A stretch of DNA of 64,000 nt, from contig CM037787.1 in NCBI GenBank assembly GCA_021229015.1, forward strand, positions 40,852,629-40,916,628. The letters are read 5' to 3'. The DNA comes from Solen grandis. Lineage: Eukaryota > Mollusca > Bivalvia > Adapedonta > Solenidae. The notes under the pieces are model-generated. The model ran no database searches. It was not told the DNA's origin and worked only from the letters and a program-made list of their open reading frames with translations. The position numbers and the translations under genes were made by a program. This document shows, piece by piece, positions 61,201 to 64,000 of the stretch (position 1 is its first letter; each line of letters starts with the position of its first letter).

Positions 61201-63548
61201 CTGGCTTGCAGTTGGTGGTTGTTCCTTCCAGCTGGCTTGTGGTCGGATGTTCTACCTTCCAGCTGGCTTATGGTTGGATGTTCTACCTTCCAACTGGCTT
61301 GTGGTTTACCTTCCAGCTGGGTTGGGTTTTGTGGATTTCTCTAAGCATCCTGGGTCTTTCTTTACTTGTTGACTGAAAAATGTTATAGCGATTTTGAATA
61401 CTGCACATATTGTTTTAAGTATTTTACCATCTACTTATGAGATTTTTATTCTGCATTTTTTCAGTATAAAGAGAAAACAAAAAATCCATCATGCGTGTTA
61501 AAATGCATTCATCATTCACAAAAATGCTGATATTTTTGTCTAAAAAAAAAAAAAAAAAGAAAAAAAAAGGAAGAAAAACAGGCATACAATTTCACTTCTA
61601 GTCTTTTATACCAATAATTGAAGGTTAGAATTGTTTCACACTATAATGAATTGAATTGTATAATAATAAAATACCTTTGCCATGATTGTATAAAGAATTT
61701 CCCCAGACATATTAACATTCGAATCAGCATTTCATTTCATTGTGAGGTCTAGTCTATTAAAATGTTTTATGTAGGAAGTAGGGATTAGTTTATGATATTC
61801 TAAACAATTAAAATAGATCTAAAATCTAAAAACTCTGTTCATACAACACATAGCACTATTGTTTTCCGGACAATCACTAGATATTTATAGTTTTGTTTGT
61901 GTATTGTCAACATCCTCTTTATTGTTTCGCACTTCAAAGAAAGTGAAAAATTCACATATAATGTATTATGACTATTGTGAAGGTGAGGTTTTGTAACCTG
62001 TAATTAATTTGATAATTGTTGATTTTTGTGAGAGATTGTTTGGCCAGTATAGCTGATGATTGAGACACATTGTGTGATGATTACTCATAGATCACCTGGT
62101 ACCTGCATGGTGCACTGGAATGCCATGGTGGGGGCCACAGGTCACTAGGTACATGAATGGTGCACTAGGATGTCCGAGTGGGGGTCATTGGTCACCTGGT
62201 ACCTGGACAGTGCACTAGGATGCCAGGATGGGGGTCACTAGTCACCTGGTACCTGGACAGTGCACTAGGATACTGGGATGGGGGTCACTGTTCACCTGGT
62301 ACCTGGACAGTGCACTGGGAGACTGGGGTAGGGGTCACAGGTCACCTGGTAACTGGATTGTGCACTGGGAGGCCCAGGTGGGGGTTACACATGTCTCATT
62401 CCTTGAGGATCACATGTTTTGGACCTATATATACACATCCTTCAATCATATTCTTGCAGGATTTATTTCAGATTTGTGATTTTTCATTTCATTTTTGTAT
62501 ATTTCTATTAAAAAATGTAGAATTGAAAATTTTTGTTAAATTAAAAAAAACAGATAAATTATAGGTAACATATTTTGCATTAGAACCAAACTCTCATTTA
62601 TGTTTACATGTACTCATACCTGTTCTTTAGGGAATATGTTCATCTGAAAAGTGAAAAACATGTAAAGTCTATCAAACCTGACTTAAGCCAGAGCCAATAT
62701 GGCAGCAACATTGTGTATTATAAGACACCATGTTAGGAATGTAAAAGTTAACTTCTTTCTTTGTACAAGTTACTGCTTACATACATGTCCAACTGCATGT
62801 TTACCAATACCTGAAAGTTGTAAACTTGCTTTGAGCTTGAAATTGTAGTAAATATGACCCACTGTCACCTGACAAACCGGATATTTGTATTCCAGCTTCT
62901 GACGGTGACCAGGCAGGGAAACATCCAGGTGAGAGACACACTGCTGGGAACCATCTTGCTACAGGTTAAGATACCTGATAAGTTTGAGATCCCATCTCCA
63001 TGGGAACCAGTGCTGGCACTCAGTGGATCTGGTCATGTCCTGTATGTGAAAGGTAGGTCACAGGCTTCTTCAAATTTAGATGGCCAAAGTGAGAGTATTC
63101 ATCATCTTGGGATATCTCTAGATTTTTTCACTTCCAAAAATAGTAATTAACCAAAAGTTTACCTAAGTATCTCCAGCTATGTATGTCTGAGTGTTAATAC
63201 AATTTTAGAGTGTGAAATTTTATCCAAAAATATCCTAAATATGTCTTCCAAACAAAAGTTGAGTGGTCGATAAACTGTCAACAAGATTATGATTTTTTAT
63301 ATAAAAATTCTACATGGCATGTCTGTTATTGCTTGAGTAACTGATGGTATAAATCTGTATATGTCAGGTGTCCGGAGACTGGAAGAGGAGGAGGAGCATG
63401 AGGGGACGACCCCGTCTGGTTCTATATTTGTGTATAAGTTGAAGGTCTTCCCAACACTGGATGAGTACTGGAAGGTACAGAGGGCCAGTCTGTCTCACAC
63501 AGTGCACACAAAGGTCGACCAGCGAGTTGACACATTCTTCAGTCAAAG
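26791..63548 (+). CDS. WDR93: WDR93-like gene, partial (ten exons joined; continues past right edge)
   Basis: Ten exons at 26791-26856, 42136-42211, 43073-43259, 44710-44780, 48813-48890, 50520-50651, 55084-55291, 55853-55913, 62896-63052 and 63368-63548 join without any phase conflict into 1,217 nt (405 codons plus two bases). All have AG acceptors and GT donors. The product has a proline-rich low-complexity start, a KVKPP motif, an acidic stretch, then two or more WD-like blades (GLDNGNVVIWD; TRQGNIQVRD). This order agrees with my memory of the C-terminal half of WDR93. WDR93 is known as a ciliary protein (CFAP297/FAP297), assigned to the C1d projection of the axonemal central apparatus. 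The N-terminal exons and the last exon(s) are missing here. The gene model is seen in the sequence; the identity is recalled family knowledge and could not be checked by a search. Confidence 0.75.
26857..27870. other. Intron start, no element recognised
   Basis: Unique-looking intronic DNA after the GTAAGT donor. The 64-aa minus ORF at 27162-27356 has no family features. Confidence 0.5.
27876..29060 (+). repeat. 49-bp minisatellite, about 24 units
   Basis: Consensus begins GGTAATGAATAGAAGTATCA and continues GTATACTGGACATATAGATC plus AATATGATA. A shorter variant (ACACTTGACATGTGGACCAA) becomes frequent in the right part. Because 49 is not a multiple of three, minus-strand frames stay open for 60-80 codons (IDLYVQYTDTSIHYL); these are not genes. 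Confidence 0.95.
29061..32338. other. Intronic AT-rich DNA, no gene seen
   Basis: No exon with matching splice signals. ORFs here (29536-29790 minus, 29612-29848 plus, 29992-30210 and 30131-30394 plus, 31590-31820 minus) lie on both strands without any domain that I recognise. Confidence 0.55.
32350..32604 (-). mobile_element. SINE S2, full length, with 11-bp target duplication
   Basis: On minus: head GGCCACTGTGGCCGAGCAGT, B box GGGTTCGAATCCCGG, body with AGGAAGCCTTCCAGCTGGCT and a (CAA)n 3' tail. The direct repeat TTGGGATAGGT at 32339-32349 and 32605-32615 is the target-site duplication. Integration by LINE machinery is the established route for such elements. Confidence 0.92.
32745..33005 (+). 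mobile_element. SINE S1, diverged
   Basis: Head GGTGGCTGAGTTGTTAAAGC with B box TAGGTTCGATCAA, body ACATACCAAAATAACTGAAT, tail GACTGAAATACTGTTGGTTG. Confidence 0.75.
33324..34141 (+). mobile_element. TA-flanked element (CAGTGGTCACGCGATTCCTC ends), copy 1
   Basis: 818 bp. Left end CAGTGGTCATGCGATTCCTC, right end (inverted) CAGTGGTACACGCGATTCCT; TA on both sides. Interior AT-rich without transposase. About 820-840 bp and TA target make it a plausible non-autonomous Tc1/mariner-type element. A second copy lies at 49294-50132. Confidence 0.88.
34144..35395. other. Intronic DNA, nothing recognised
   Basis: AT-rich with short A/T runs; no exon or repeat found. Confidence 0.5.
35404..36258 (+). 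repeat. 28-bp minisatellite, about 30 units
   Basis: Unit TTGCTGTACTGTCTGTACAG plus TGTTGACC, with variants (CAGACTGAGCAG; GATGTACTG). Each common unit holds the palindrome CTGTACAG. All three minus frames are open over most of the array (up to 304 codons, GQHCTDSTARSTLYRQY-like); the period of 28 makes each frame cycle through the same 28 residues, so these are repeat artefacts. Confidence 0.95.
36259..36820. other. Intronic DNA, nothing recognised
   Basis: No exon or repeat element found. Confidence 0.5.
36821..37045 (+). mobile_element. TIR element, family CAAATTCCACCAACAAT
   Basis: Left end CAAATTCCACCAACAATACT; right end AAGTATTACTAAGCACTGAG ... TTGGAGCCAGAG. About 225 bp. Confidence 0.75.
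37046..38712. other. Intronic DNA, nothing recognised
   Basis: AT-rich; the 63-aa minus ORF at 38339-38530 has no supporting feature. Confidence 0.5.
38713..39371. mobile_element. Long-TIR element, arms about 165 bp
   Basis: The left arm (GGGTGTATATCACAATAGCA ... CTGTCCCTGAATATGAGTTT) returns inverted as the right arm (AAACTCATATTCAGGGGCAG ... GCTATTGTAATATACGCC). A G run (38831-38842) in the left arm corresponds to a shorter C run in the right. No coding frame between the arms. Confidence 0.85.
39699..39972 (+). repeat. 45-bp minisatellite, six units
   Basis: Unit TGTTCATGTTGGTAATTGTT plus AGGTTATATGTTTGTTATGGGGGTG. As 45 is a multiple of three, a plus frame of 165 codons with a 15-residue repeat (MFMLVIVRLYVCYGG) opens across it and into the next element. 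No splice or family support for translation. Confidence 0.95.
39997..40230 (+). mobile_element. TTAA-flanked MITE, second family
   Basis: Starts CCCTTTTATTTACCTCATAT after TTAA and ends ATTCATGAGGTACATGG before TTAA. The inner phrase 'CAGGGTCTCCTCTGTTTTCT' is shared with 40598-40835 and 47146-47270. Confidence 0.8.
40598..40835 (+). mobile_element. Diverged copy of the second TTAA family
   Basis: Shares CAGGGTCTCCTCTGTTTGCT, ATATTGTAGCTCAGATTCTA and TATTCATAAGGTAAAGGGAC with the neighbouring copy; ends degraded. Confidence 0.65.
41207..41440 (+). mobile_element. TTAA-flanked piggyBac-like MITE, copy 2
   Basis: 234 bp, CCCTTTCCCTCATA ... TATGAGGGAAAGGG, right flank TTAA, left flank TTAT. The central hairpin is intact. 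Confidence 0.9.
42136..42211 (+). CDS. WDR93: WDR93-like exon, KVKPP segment
   Basis: The acceptor is TTCTAG and the donor GTACGA (42212). Of three frames only phase 0 is open; it encodes DPLSGDFKFAATQLIMKVKPP and then APIT, leaving one base (G) for the next exon. The hydrophobic-Lys-Val-Lys-Pro-Pro-Xaa-Pro stretch is the segment by which I recognised WDR93. A tRNA-derived SINE sits about 260 bp downstream in the following intron. Confidence 0.75.
42468..42735 (+). mobile_element. SINE S1 with well-kept tRNA head
   Basis: A box TGGCGAAGTGG and B box GGGTTTGATCCC are clear; body ACATACCAAAGTCATTAAAA; tail cut near TCTCCAAATGG. The tRNA-like part cannot be assigned to one amino acid. Confidence 0.85.
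42800..43010 (+). mobile_element. Strongly decayed SINE S1 body
   Basis: 'TGTTCAGTATACAAATGTAT', CCAAGATTGGTTGGTCCTAT and GATAATGTGCCTG align with S1; ends about 60 bp before the acceptor of exon 43073. Confidence 0.6.
43073..43259 (+). CDS. WDR93: WDR93-like exon with acidic C-terminal stretch
   Basis: The acceptor is GTGTCAG (43066-43072); the first two bases complete a Gly codon started by the previous exon. It encodes GVNISNLQSSLQKVDG, then a GTGQNTIFTQTH segment, an amphipathic stretch DLRQSVFDHLHDNLLKYL, and PDEEEEAEKLQ. The donor is GTAATT at 43260; the first two bases of the last codon (CA) join G from the next exon to give Gln. Unspliced read-through meets TAA at once. A GxGQN motif followed by an acidic run is also what I recall of vertebrate WDR93. 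The exon is wedged between a decayed SINE upstream and a TA-flanked MITE starting 20 bp after the exon end. Confidence 0.8.
43280..44061 (+). mobile_element. TA-flanked MITE (CAGTAGAATCTCG ends)
   Basis: 782 bp between TA and TA; left end CAGTAGAATCTCGCCAAACC, right end inverted CAGTAGAACCTCGTTAAACT. Interior has several TTTCGAAGT phrases on either side. Starts 20 bp after the end of exon 43073-43259. Confidence 0.85.
44350..44583 (+). mobile_element. SINE S1, diverged
   Basis: Head CCTGTGTCTAAGTGGTTAGA, B box CAGGTTCAATAAC, body with ACATACCAGAATCATGAGGA, tail GTGGGATGTAAAACCC. Confidence 0.75.
44594..44632 (+). repeat. (ATC)n microsatellite at SINE 3' end
   Basis: Thirteen CAT/ATC units directly after the SINE; opens frames of Ile or Asp runs on the two strands (44563-44784, 44533-44718) that are not genes. 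Confidence 0.95.
44710..44780 (+). CDS. WDR93: WDR93-like exon (start of propeller region)
   Basis: The acceptor is CTGTTTCAG and the donor GTGAGG (44781). With the CA left by the preceding exon it reads QYPNFHFLTAGQMLPNGL then EQANLD, leaving one G. The sequence from here on has no low-complexity character, and I take it as the beginning of the folded WD region. A SINE and an ATC microsatellite (44594-44632) lie in the intron just upstream, about 80 bp from the acceptor. Confidence 0.75.
44781..45746. other. Intron, nothing recognised
   Basis: AT-rich DNA without element or exon; the ORFs 45062-45244 and 45583-45885 are unsupported, the latter running into the next MITE. Confidence 0.5.
45747..45980 (+). 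mobile_element. TTAA-flanked piggyBac-like MITE, copy 3 (best copy)
   Basis: 234 bp with TTAA exactly on both sides (45743-45746 and 45981-45984), ends CCCTTTCCCTCATA / TATGAGGGAAAGGG. Carries the hairpin GCGAACAGCATAAAACC-GATCAGCCTGCGAG, loop TAA. Known piggyBac elements use TTAA targets and begin with CCC, hence the call. Confidence 0.93.
45985..47145. other. Intronic DNA; faint repeat end at about 46,500
   Basis: 'GGGGCCATCTTGGCCCTCTT' at 46499-46518 matches the right end of the element at 59198-60245, so part of a decayed copy may precede it. Otherwise nothing. Confidence 0.4.
47146..47270 (+). mobile_element. Truncated second-family TTAA MITE
   Basis: Begins at TTAA with CCCTTTGCCTCATACAAGCA and keeps GGTCTCCTCTGTTTGCTCAT; broken off where the next TTAA element starts. 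Confidence 0.7.
47275..47507 (-). mobile_element. TTAA-flanked piggyBac-like MITE, copy 4 (inverted)
   Basis: Same family in opposite orientation with TTAA at 47271-47274 and 47508-47511 and intact hairpin arms. Confidence 0.92.
48170..48423 (+). mobile_element. SINE S2, full length, with 9-bp target duplication
   Basis: tRNA-like head GGGGCCTCCGTGGCCGAGAG with B box GGTTCGAATCATGG, body AAGCCTTCCAGCTTGTTTGC, tail ATGACTGAAATACTGTCGAA. The direct repeat TGTGATGGA flanks it (48161-48169, 48424-48432). Confidence 0.92.
48813..48890 (+). CDS. WDR93: WDR93-like exon, beta-strand-rich (VVAVWWPGS)
   Basis: The acceptor is CATTCCAG and the donor GTAACA (48891). It starts with GG, which completes Gly, and encodes KPTVVAVWWPGSTNLMHYSL then IKTSK, with one G left over. 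The strand-like VVAVWW segment and the downstream LMHYSL suit an edge blade of a propeller. The exon is 78 bp with phase 1 at both ends, so skipping it would keep the frame. Confidence 0.75.
49048..50169 (+). mobile_element. TIR element of family CAAATTCCACCAACA split by a nested insertion
   Basis: Left end CAAATTCCACCAACAGTTCT and AGCGCTAAGTAA; right end ACTTAGTGCTAAGAATTGTT then GGCGGAATTTGAG. The middle is taken by the TA-flanked element 49294-50132, so this host element is older. A TA-rich microsatellite (49241-49272) sits left of the junction. Confidence 0.8.
49294..50132 (+). mobile_element. TA-flanked element (CAGTGGTCACGCGATTCCTC ends), copy 2, nested
   Basis: 839 bp, TA on both sides, left end CAGTGGTCACGCGATTCCTC, right end TTGAGGAATTGCGTGACAAC-TG. 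Clearly homologous over the whole length to 33324-34141, with scattered substitutions and small indels. Confidence 0.88.
50192..50421 (+). mobile_element. SINE S1, diverged
   Basis: Body AAAAATGGTACTGGTATCTC, GTGTCAGGATAATGTGACTA; tail GATTGGATGTTAAACCCCAG. Ends about 100 bp before the acceptor of exon 50520. Confidence 0.75.
50520..50651 (+). CDS. WDR93: WDR93-like exon encoding a WD repeat
   Basis: The acceptor is ATGTTCCAG and the donor GTATGT (50652). Reading from the joined Asp codon it encodes DVEFKPDIVWPFTCKITC, then TEVSPDTNLIAVGL, then DNGNVVIWDKYMG. The second half is a textbook WD40 core: small hydrophobics, G-x-D-x-G-x-V-x-x-W-D ending in the WD dipeptide. Phase is 1 on both sides (132 bp, symmetrical). 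This exon gives the firmest family evidence in the window, since the WD signature is complete within one exon. Confidence 0.85.
50841..51093 (+). mobile_element. SINE S1, diverged
   Basis: Head GGTAGCCAAATGGTTAAGGA, B box GTGGGATCGACTC, inner GGGTGGCAGCACTGTATCTG, tail ATGACTGAAAAACCC. Confidence 0.75.
51228..51282 (+). mobile_element. End fragment of the 'CAGATGAGCATTGGCA' repeat
   Basis: 'AAACAGATGAGCAATGGCAT' to 'CTGCATGCATTGCTCTTGTT' repeats the right end of the element ending at 53092. Confidence 0.6.
52140..53092 (+). mobile_element. Interspersed repeat with GACCTTTGACCT subrepeats
   Basis: Begins near CGTTGTCGTCATCAGGCGTC and has two or three inner copies of 'TTGGCCATAACTTC...TTTTTGGTATGCATATTCATCTTG' followed by TGACCTTGACCTTTGACC. 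Ends CAGATGAGCATTGGCACCTG ... GTGCTCTTGTT. I recognise this type from bivalve genomes; it has no coding capacity. Confidence 0.65.
53093..53760. other. Intron, nothing recognised
   Basis: No exon or repeat element seen. Confidence 0.45.
53762..54050 (+). repeat. Degenerate tandem repeat, about 60-64 bp
   Basis: Alternating phrases 'TGTACAATTATGGTATAAGT', 'ACATAACTATTCAGTTGTAC' and 'AATTATAAGTTCATATCCTG' recur four times. Confidence 0.85.
54770..54885 (+). mobile_element. SINE S3 body fragment
   Basis: 'ACCCAGGTACCACAGAGAGG' and 'TTTAAGCTGTAAGAACTTCT' correspond to 7480-7545. A run of 20 A follows at 54899. Confidence 0.5.
55084..55291 (+). CDS. WDR93: WDR93-like exon following the WD repeat
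   Basis: The acceptor is ATTTCAG and the donor GTAAGG (55292). The first two bases complete Gly. It encodes CQRGVVTVRDDSPIVQMRFL, then DPSLYPQDTNCPYETGRST, then YLLVMCANSALYTVTTKPCQ and a hydrophobic tail, ending with two bases of a Pro codon. At 208 bp it is the longest exon seen, GC-rich against an AT-rich background. The YLLVMCANSALYTV strand pair fits the next propeller blade without a full WD signature, as is usual for divergent blades. Confidence 0.85.
55853..55913 (+). CDS. WDR93: WDR93-like small exon
   Basis: The acceptor is TTTGTTTCAG and the donor a perfect GTAAGT (55914). The first T completes Pro, then come VEKDDDTLTLLHPFSSNPDL, ending in phase 0. At 61 bp it was found by splice signals and phase rather than as a long ORF. 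The Asp-rich loop followed by TLLHPF looks like an inter-blade loop leading into the next strand (LLTVTRQGN in the following exon). Confidence 0.75.
55914..56582. other. Intron with AT-rich triplet-like stretch
   Basis: GATGATGATGATTAACATGATG-type low complexity at about 56,200-56,270. The 126-aa minus ORF at 56220-56600 begins inside the next TIR element and shows no domain; not accepted. Confidence 0.5.
56583..56920 (+). mobile_element. TIR element, family CAAATTCCACCAACAAT, complete copy
   Basis: 338 bp; left end TCGAGTTCCACCAACAATAC then TAGCACTAAGTAATACTTGA, right end TTAAGTATTACTTAGCGCTT ... GGAATTTGA. The subterminal TAGCGCTAAGTAATACTTAA motif is itself part of the inverted repeat. 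Confidence 0.8.
56921..58030. other. Intron; 29-bp tandem duplication at 57733-57790
   Basis: GTTGCTATACCAACAGAGGT-CCTCAGTAG occurs twice back to back. Otherwise unique AT-rich DNA. Confidence 0.6.
58032..58196 (+). repeat. 16-bp tandem repeat, about ten units, palindromic
   Basis: Unit ACTGTATGATAGTCAT; GTATGA-TAG-TCATAC is a perfect inverted repeat, so every unit can pair with itself or its neighbours. Two units carry a single substitution. Confidence 0.95.
58330..58475 (+). mobile_element. Probable SINE S3 fragment, decayed
   Basis: 'AGTATTGGTCCAACCCAGCA' and 'CATCAACAGGGATTAATCAA' align loosely with 54800-54860. The ORF at 58513-58869 just after it is AT-rich and unsupported. Confidence 0.4.
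59198..60245 (+). mobile_element. AGCTCACCTGAGC element with inner about 140-bp tandem units
   Basis: Left end AGCTCACCTGAGCATAGCTC, right end CTCAGGTGAGCGATCTAGGG with CCATCTTGGCCCTCTTG. A CCGTCGTCCGTCGTCCGTC stretch follows the left end. Inside are six units of 'TTTACACACTAGAGGCCACA ... TCAGTAGGTCAAATCTTAGA'. Abundant in bivalve genomes as far as I know; no coding capacity. The ends are short inverted repeats. Confidence 0.85.
60599..60660 (+). mobile_element. SINE S2 fragment at the mouth of the minisatellite
   Basis: 'TAGCCCCTCACGACTGTGGG' corresponds to the S2 phrase CAGCCCCTCACCGCTGTGGG (minus strand of 32350-32604), followed by a diverged version of the segment leading into AGGAAGCCTTCCAGCTGGCT. 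Confidence 0.7.
60658..61330 (+). repeat. 31-bp minisatellite, about 21 units, SINE-derived
   Basis: Unit ATGTTCTACCTTCCAGCTGG plus CTTGTGGTTGG. The first units (GGCCTTCAAGCTGGCTTGCA, GTTGGTGGTTCTACC) are nearly the S2 body phrase CCTTCCAGCTGGCTTGCAGT-AGGTCAGTGGTTCTACC. A period of 31 keeps all three plus frames open (251, 208 and 105 codons; LPSSWLVVGCSTFQLACGWMF type); repeat artefacts, not proteins. Confidence 0.95.
61331..62089. other. Intron, nothing recognised
   Basis: AT-rich with A runs (61542-61568); no exon found. Confidence 0.5.
62090..62385 (+). repeat. About 60-bp minisatellite, five units
   Basis: Unit GGGGGTCACTGGTCACCTGG plus TACCTGGACAGTGCACTAGG and ATGCCAGGATG, with spacing of 50-60 bp. 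The 128-aa plus ORF starting at 62178 follows the repeat and is rejected. Confidence 0.9.
62386..62895. other. Intron end before exon 62896
   Basis: AT-rich intronic DNA with no element recognised. Confidence 0.5.
62896..63052 (+). CDS. WDR93: WDR93-like exon, second WD-like blade
   Basis: The acceptor is TATTCCAG and the donor GTAGGT (63053). In phase 0 it encodes LLTVTRQGNIQVRDTLLGTI, then LLQVKIPDKFEIPSPWEPV, then LALSGSGHVLYVK, leaving one G. The first part is a WD-like blade in which RD replaces WD. The phrase 'bulky hydrophobics-IPSPWEPVLALS' matches my memory of the C-terminal region of WDR93. Almost 7 kb of repeat-rich intron separates it from the previous exon. Confidence 0.85.
63368..63548 (+). 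CDS. WDR93: WDR93-like exon, acidic loop and C-terminal region (last in window)
   Basis: The acceptor is TATGTCAG and the donor GTTAGT (63549). It completes Gly and encodes VRRLEEEEEHEGTTPSGS, then IFVYKLKVFPTLDEYWKVQR, then a helical-looking SLSHTVHTKVDQRVDTFFSQ and two bases of Arg. The preceding intron is only 315 bp, the shortest seen. The exon ends in phase 2 without a stop, so at least one more exon lies beyond the right edge. Confidence 0.8.
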
Positions 63549-64000
63549 GTTAGTAGCCGGATAATAAACAATTATAGATCTATAATTAGGTCCATTATTA
63601 TGCTATAATTGGGCAGCATTGTAACTATGAAAATGCATCTAATGTCAACTAAAATAAACAAAACTAGAGTTTGTTTTTTTGTAGAAAACTGATGTCTCCC
63701 CCACCCCTTTCCTCTCACACACACGTATACACTAAGGCACACAGTGACATATGCAAATAGTTACGGTTAAAGGGCTGACTATTTTGATAAAGCTCTGCCC
63801 AGAGTTAATGAGCGTGTATGTGAGACTTCCTCTCATCAATTTCTTCTATAACTGAAATTTTGTTTCAATAGCATAAGTAGAACAAGAGTTATCTTGCGGT
63901 CAAGAAATTGTGAAAAGGGGGATAAGTCCAAAAATACTGAAGCCAGAGTTATGAACCTTGTGCATGACACTTTCTCTCTTTAATTTGTTTCCATAAATGA
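63549..64000. other. Start of the last visible intron
   Basis: From the GTTAGT donor to the window edge there is no further exon. A short (CA)n stretch lies at 63714-63726. Confidence 0.5.

Noticed and set aside
60621..61376. 251-residue ORF with Pro-Ser-Ser-Trp-Leu-type repeats, plus overlapping 208- and 105-residue ORFs
   Set aside because: All three plus frames of a 31-bp minisatellite are open; origin from a SINE explains the sequence.
62178..62564. 128-residue ORF at the tandem repeat near 62.2 kb
   Set aside because: Two frames of the same array are open and the ORF runs on into AT-rich DNA; no domain.

Overview
This window is eukaryotic nuclear DNA and almost certainly molluscan, most likely a bivalve. 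The evidence is very long AT-rich introns, spliceosomal GT-AG exons of 60-210 bp, tRNA-derived SINEs, many short TIR elements, and repeat families that I recognise from bivalve genomes (the AGCTCACCTGAGC element, the TTAACCCTTTCCCTCATA element). I cannot name the species. Nearly all long open frames are chance ORFs or by-products of tandem repeats.

The one gene I can support is a plus-strand, multi-exon gene in the right half (about 26.8-63.5 kb, running off the right edge). Ten exons join in phase into about 405 residues. They match my recollection of the C-terminal part of WDR93, a WD-repeat protein of motile cilia (CFAP297/FAP297, C1d projection of the central apparatus). The N-terminal exons are not visible; they should lie upstream, in or beyond the damaged stretch and gap, or outside the window. 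A possible short exon sits just right of the gap (15,940-16,060), but its strand and identity are open.

Layout: 1-8.1 kb is AT-rich, apparently non-coding DNA with a foldback element, SINEs and small TA-flanked MITEs. From about 8.15 to 15.80 kb the sequence is dense in inflated homopolymer runs and looks like unpolished long-read sequence; it ends at exactly 100 N (15,797-15,896). From 15.9 to 26.8 kb is clean, repeat-bearing DNA, either upstream or intronic. The first visible WDR93 intron (26.86-42.14 kb) holds three minisatellites (49, 28 and 45 bp units), a long-TIR element, SINEs and TA- or TTAA-flanked MITEs. From 42 to 63.5 kb the remaining nine exons are scattered among SINEs, four kinds of DNA-transposon MITE, a nested insertion and further minisatellites.

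The most interesting structures are a minisatellite that seems to have grown out of a piece of a tRNA-derived SINE (60.6-61.3 kb), a TTAA-flanked MITE carrying a near-perfect 32-nt hairpin in four copies, a palindromic foldback element at 0.93-1.34 kb, a trimeric higher-order pattern in the 49-bp minisatellite, and WDR93 exons wedged tightly between transposable elements. I see no CRISPR array, rRNA, functional tRNA or prokaryotic operon.
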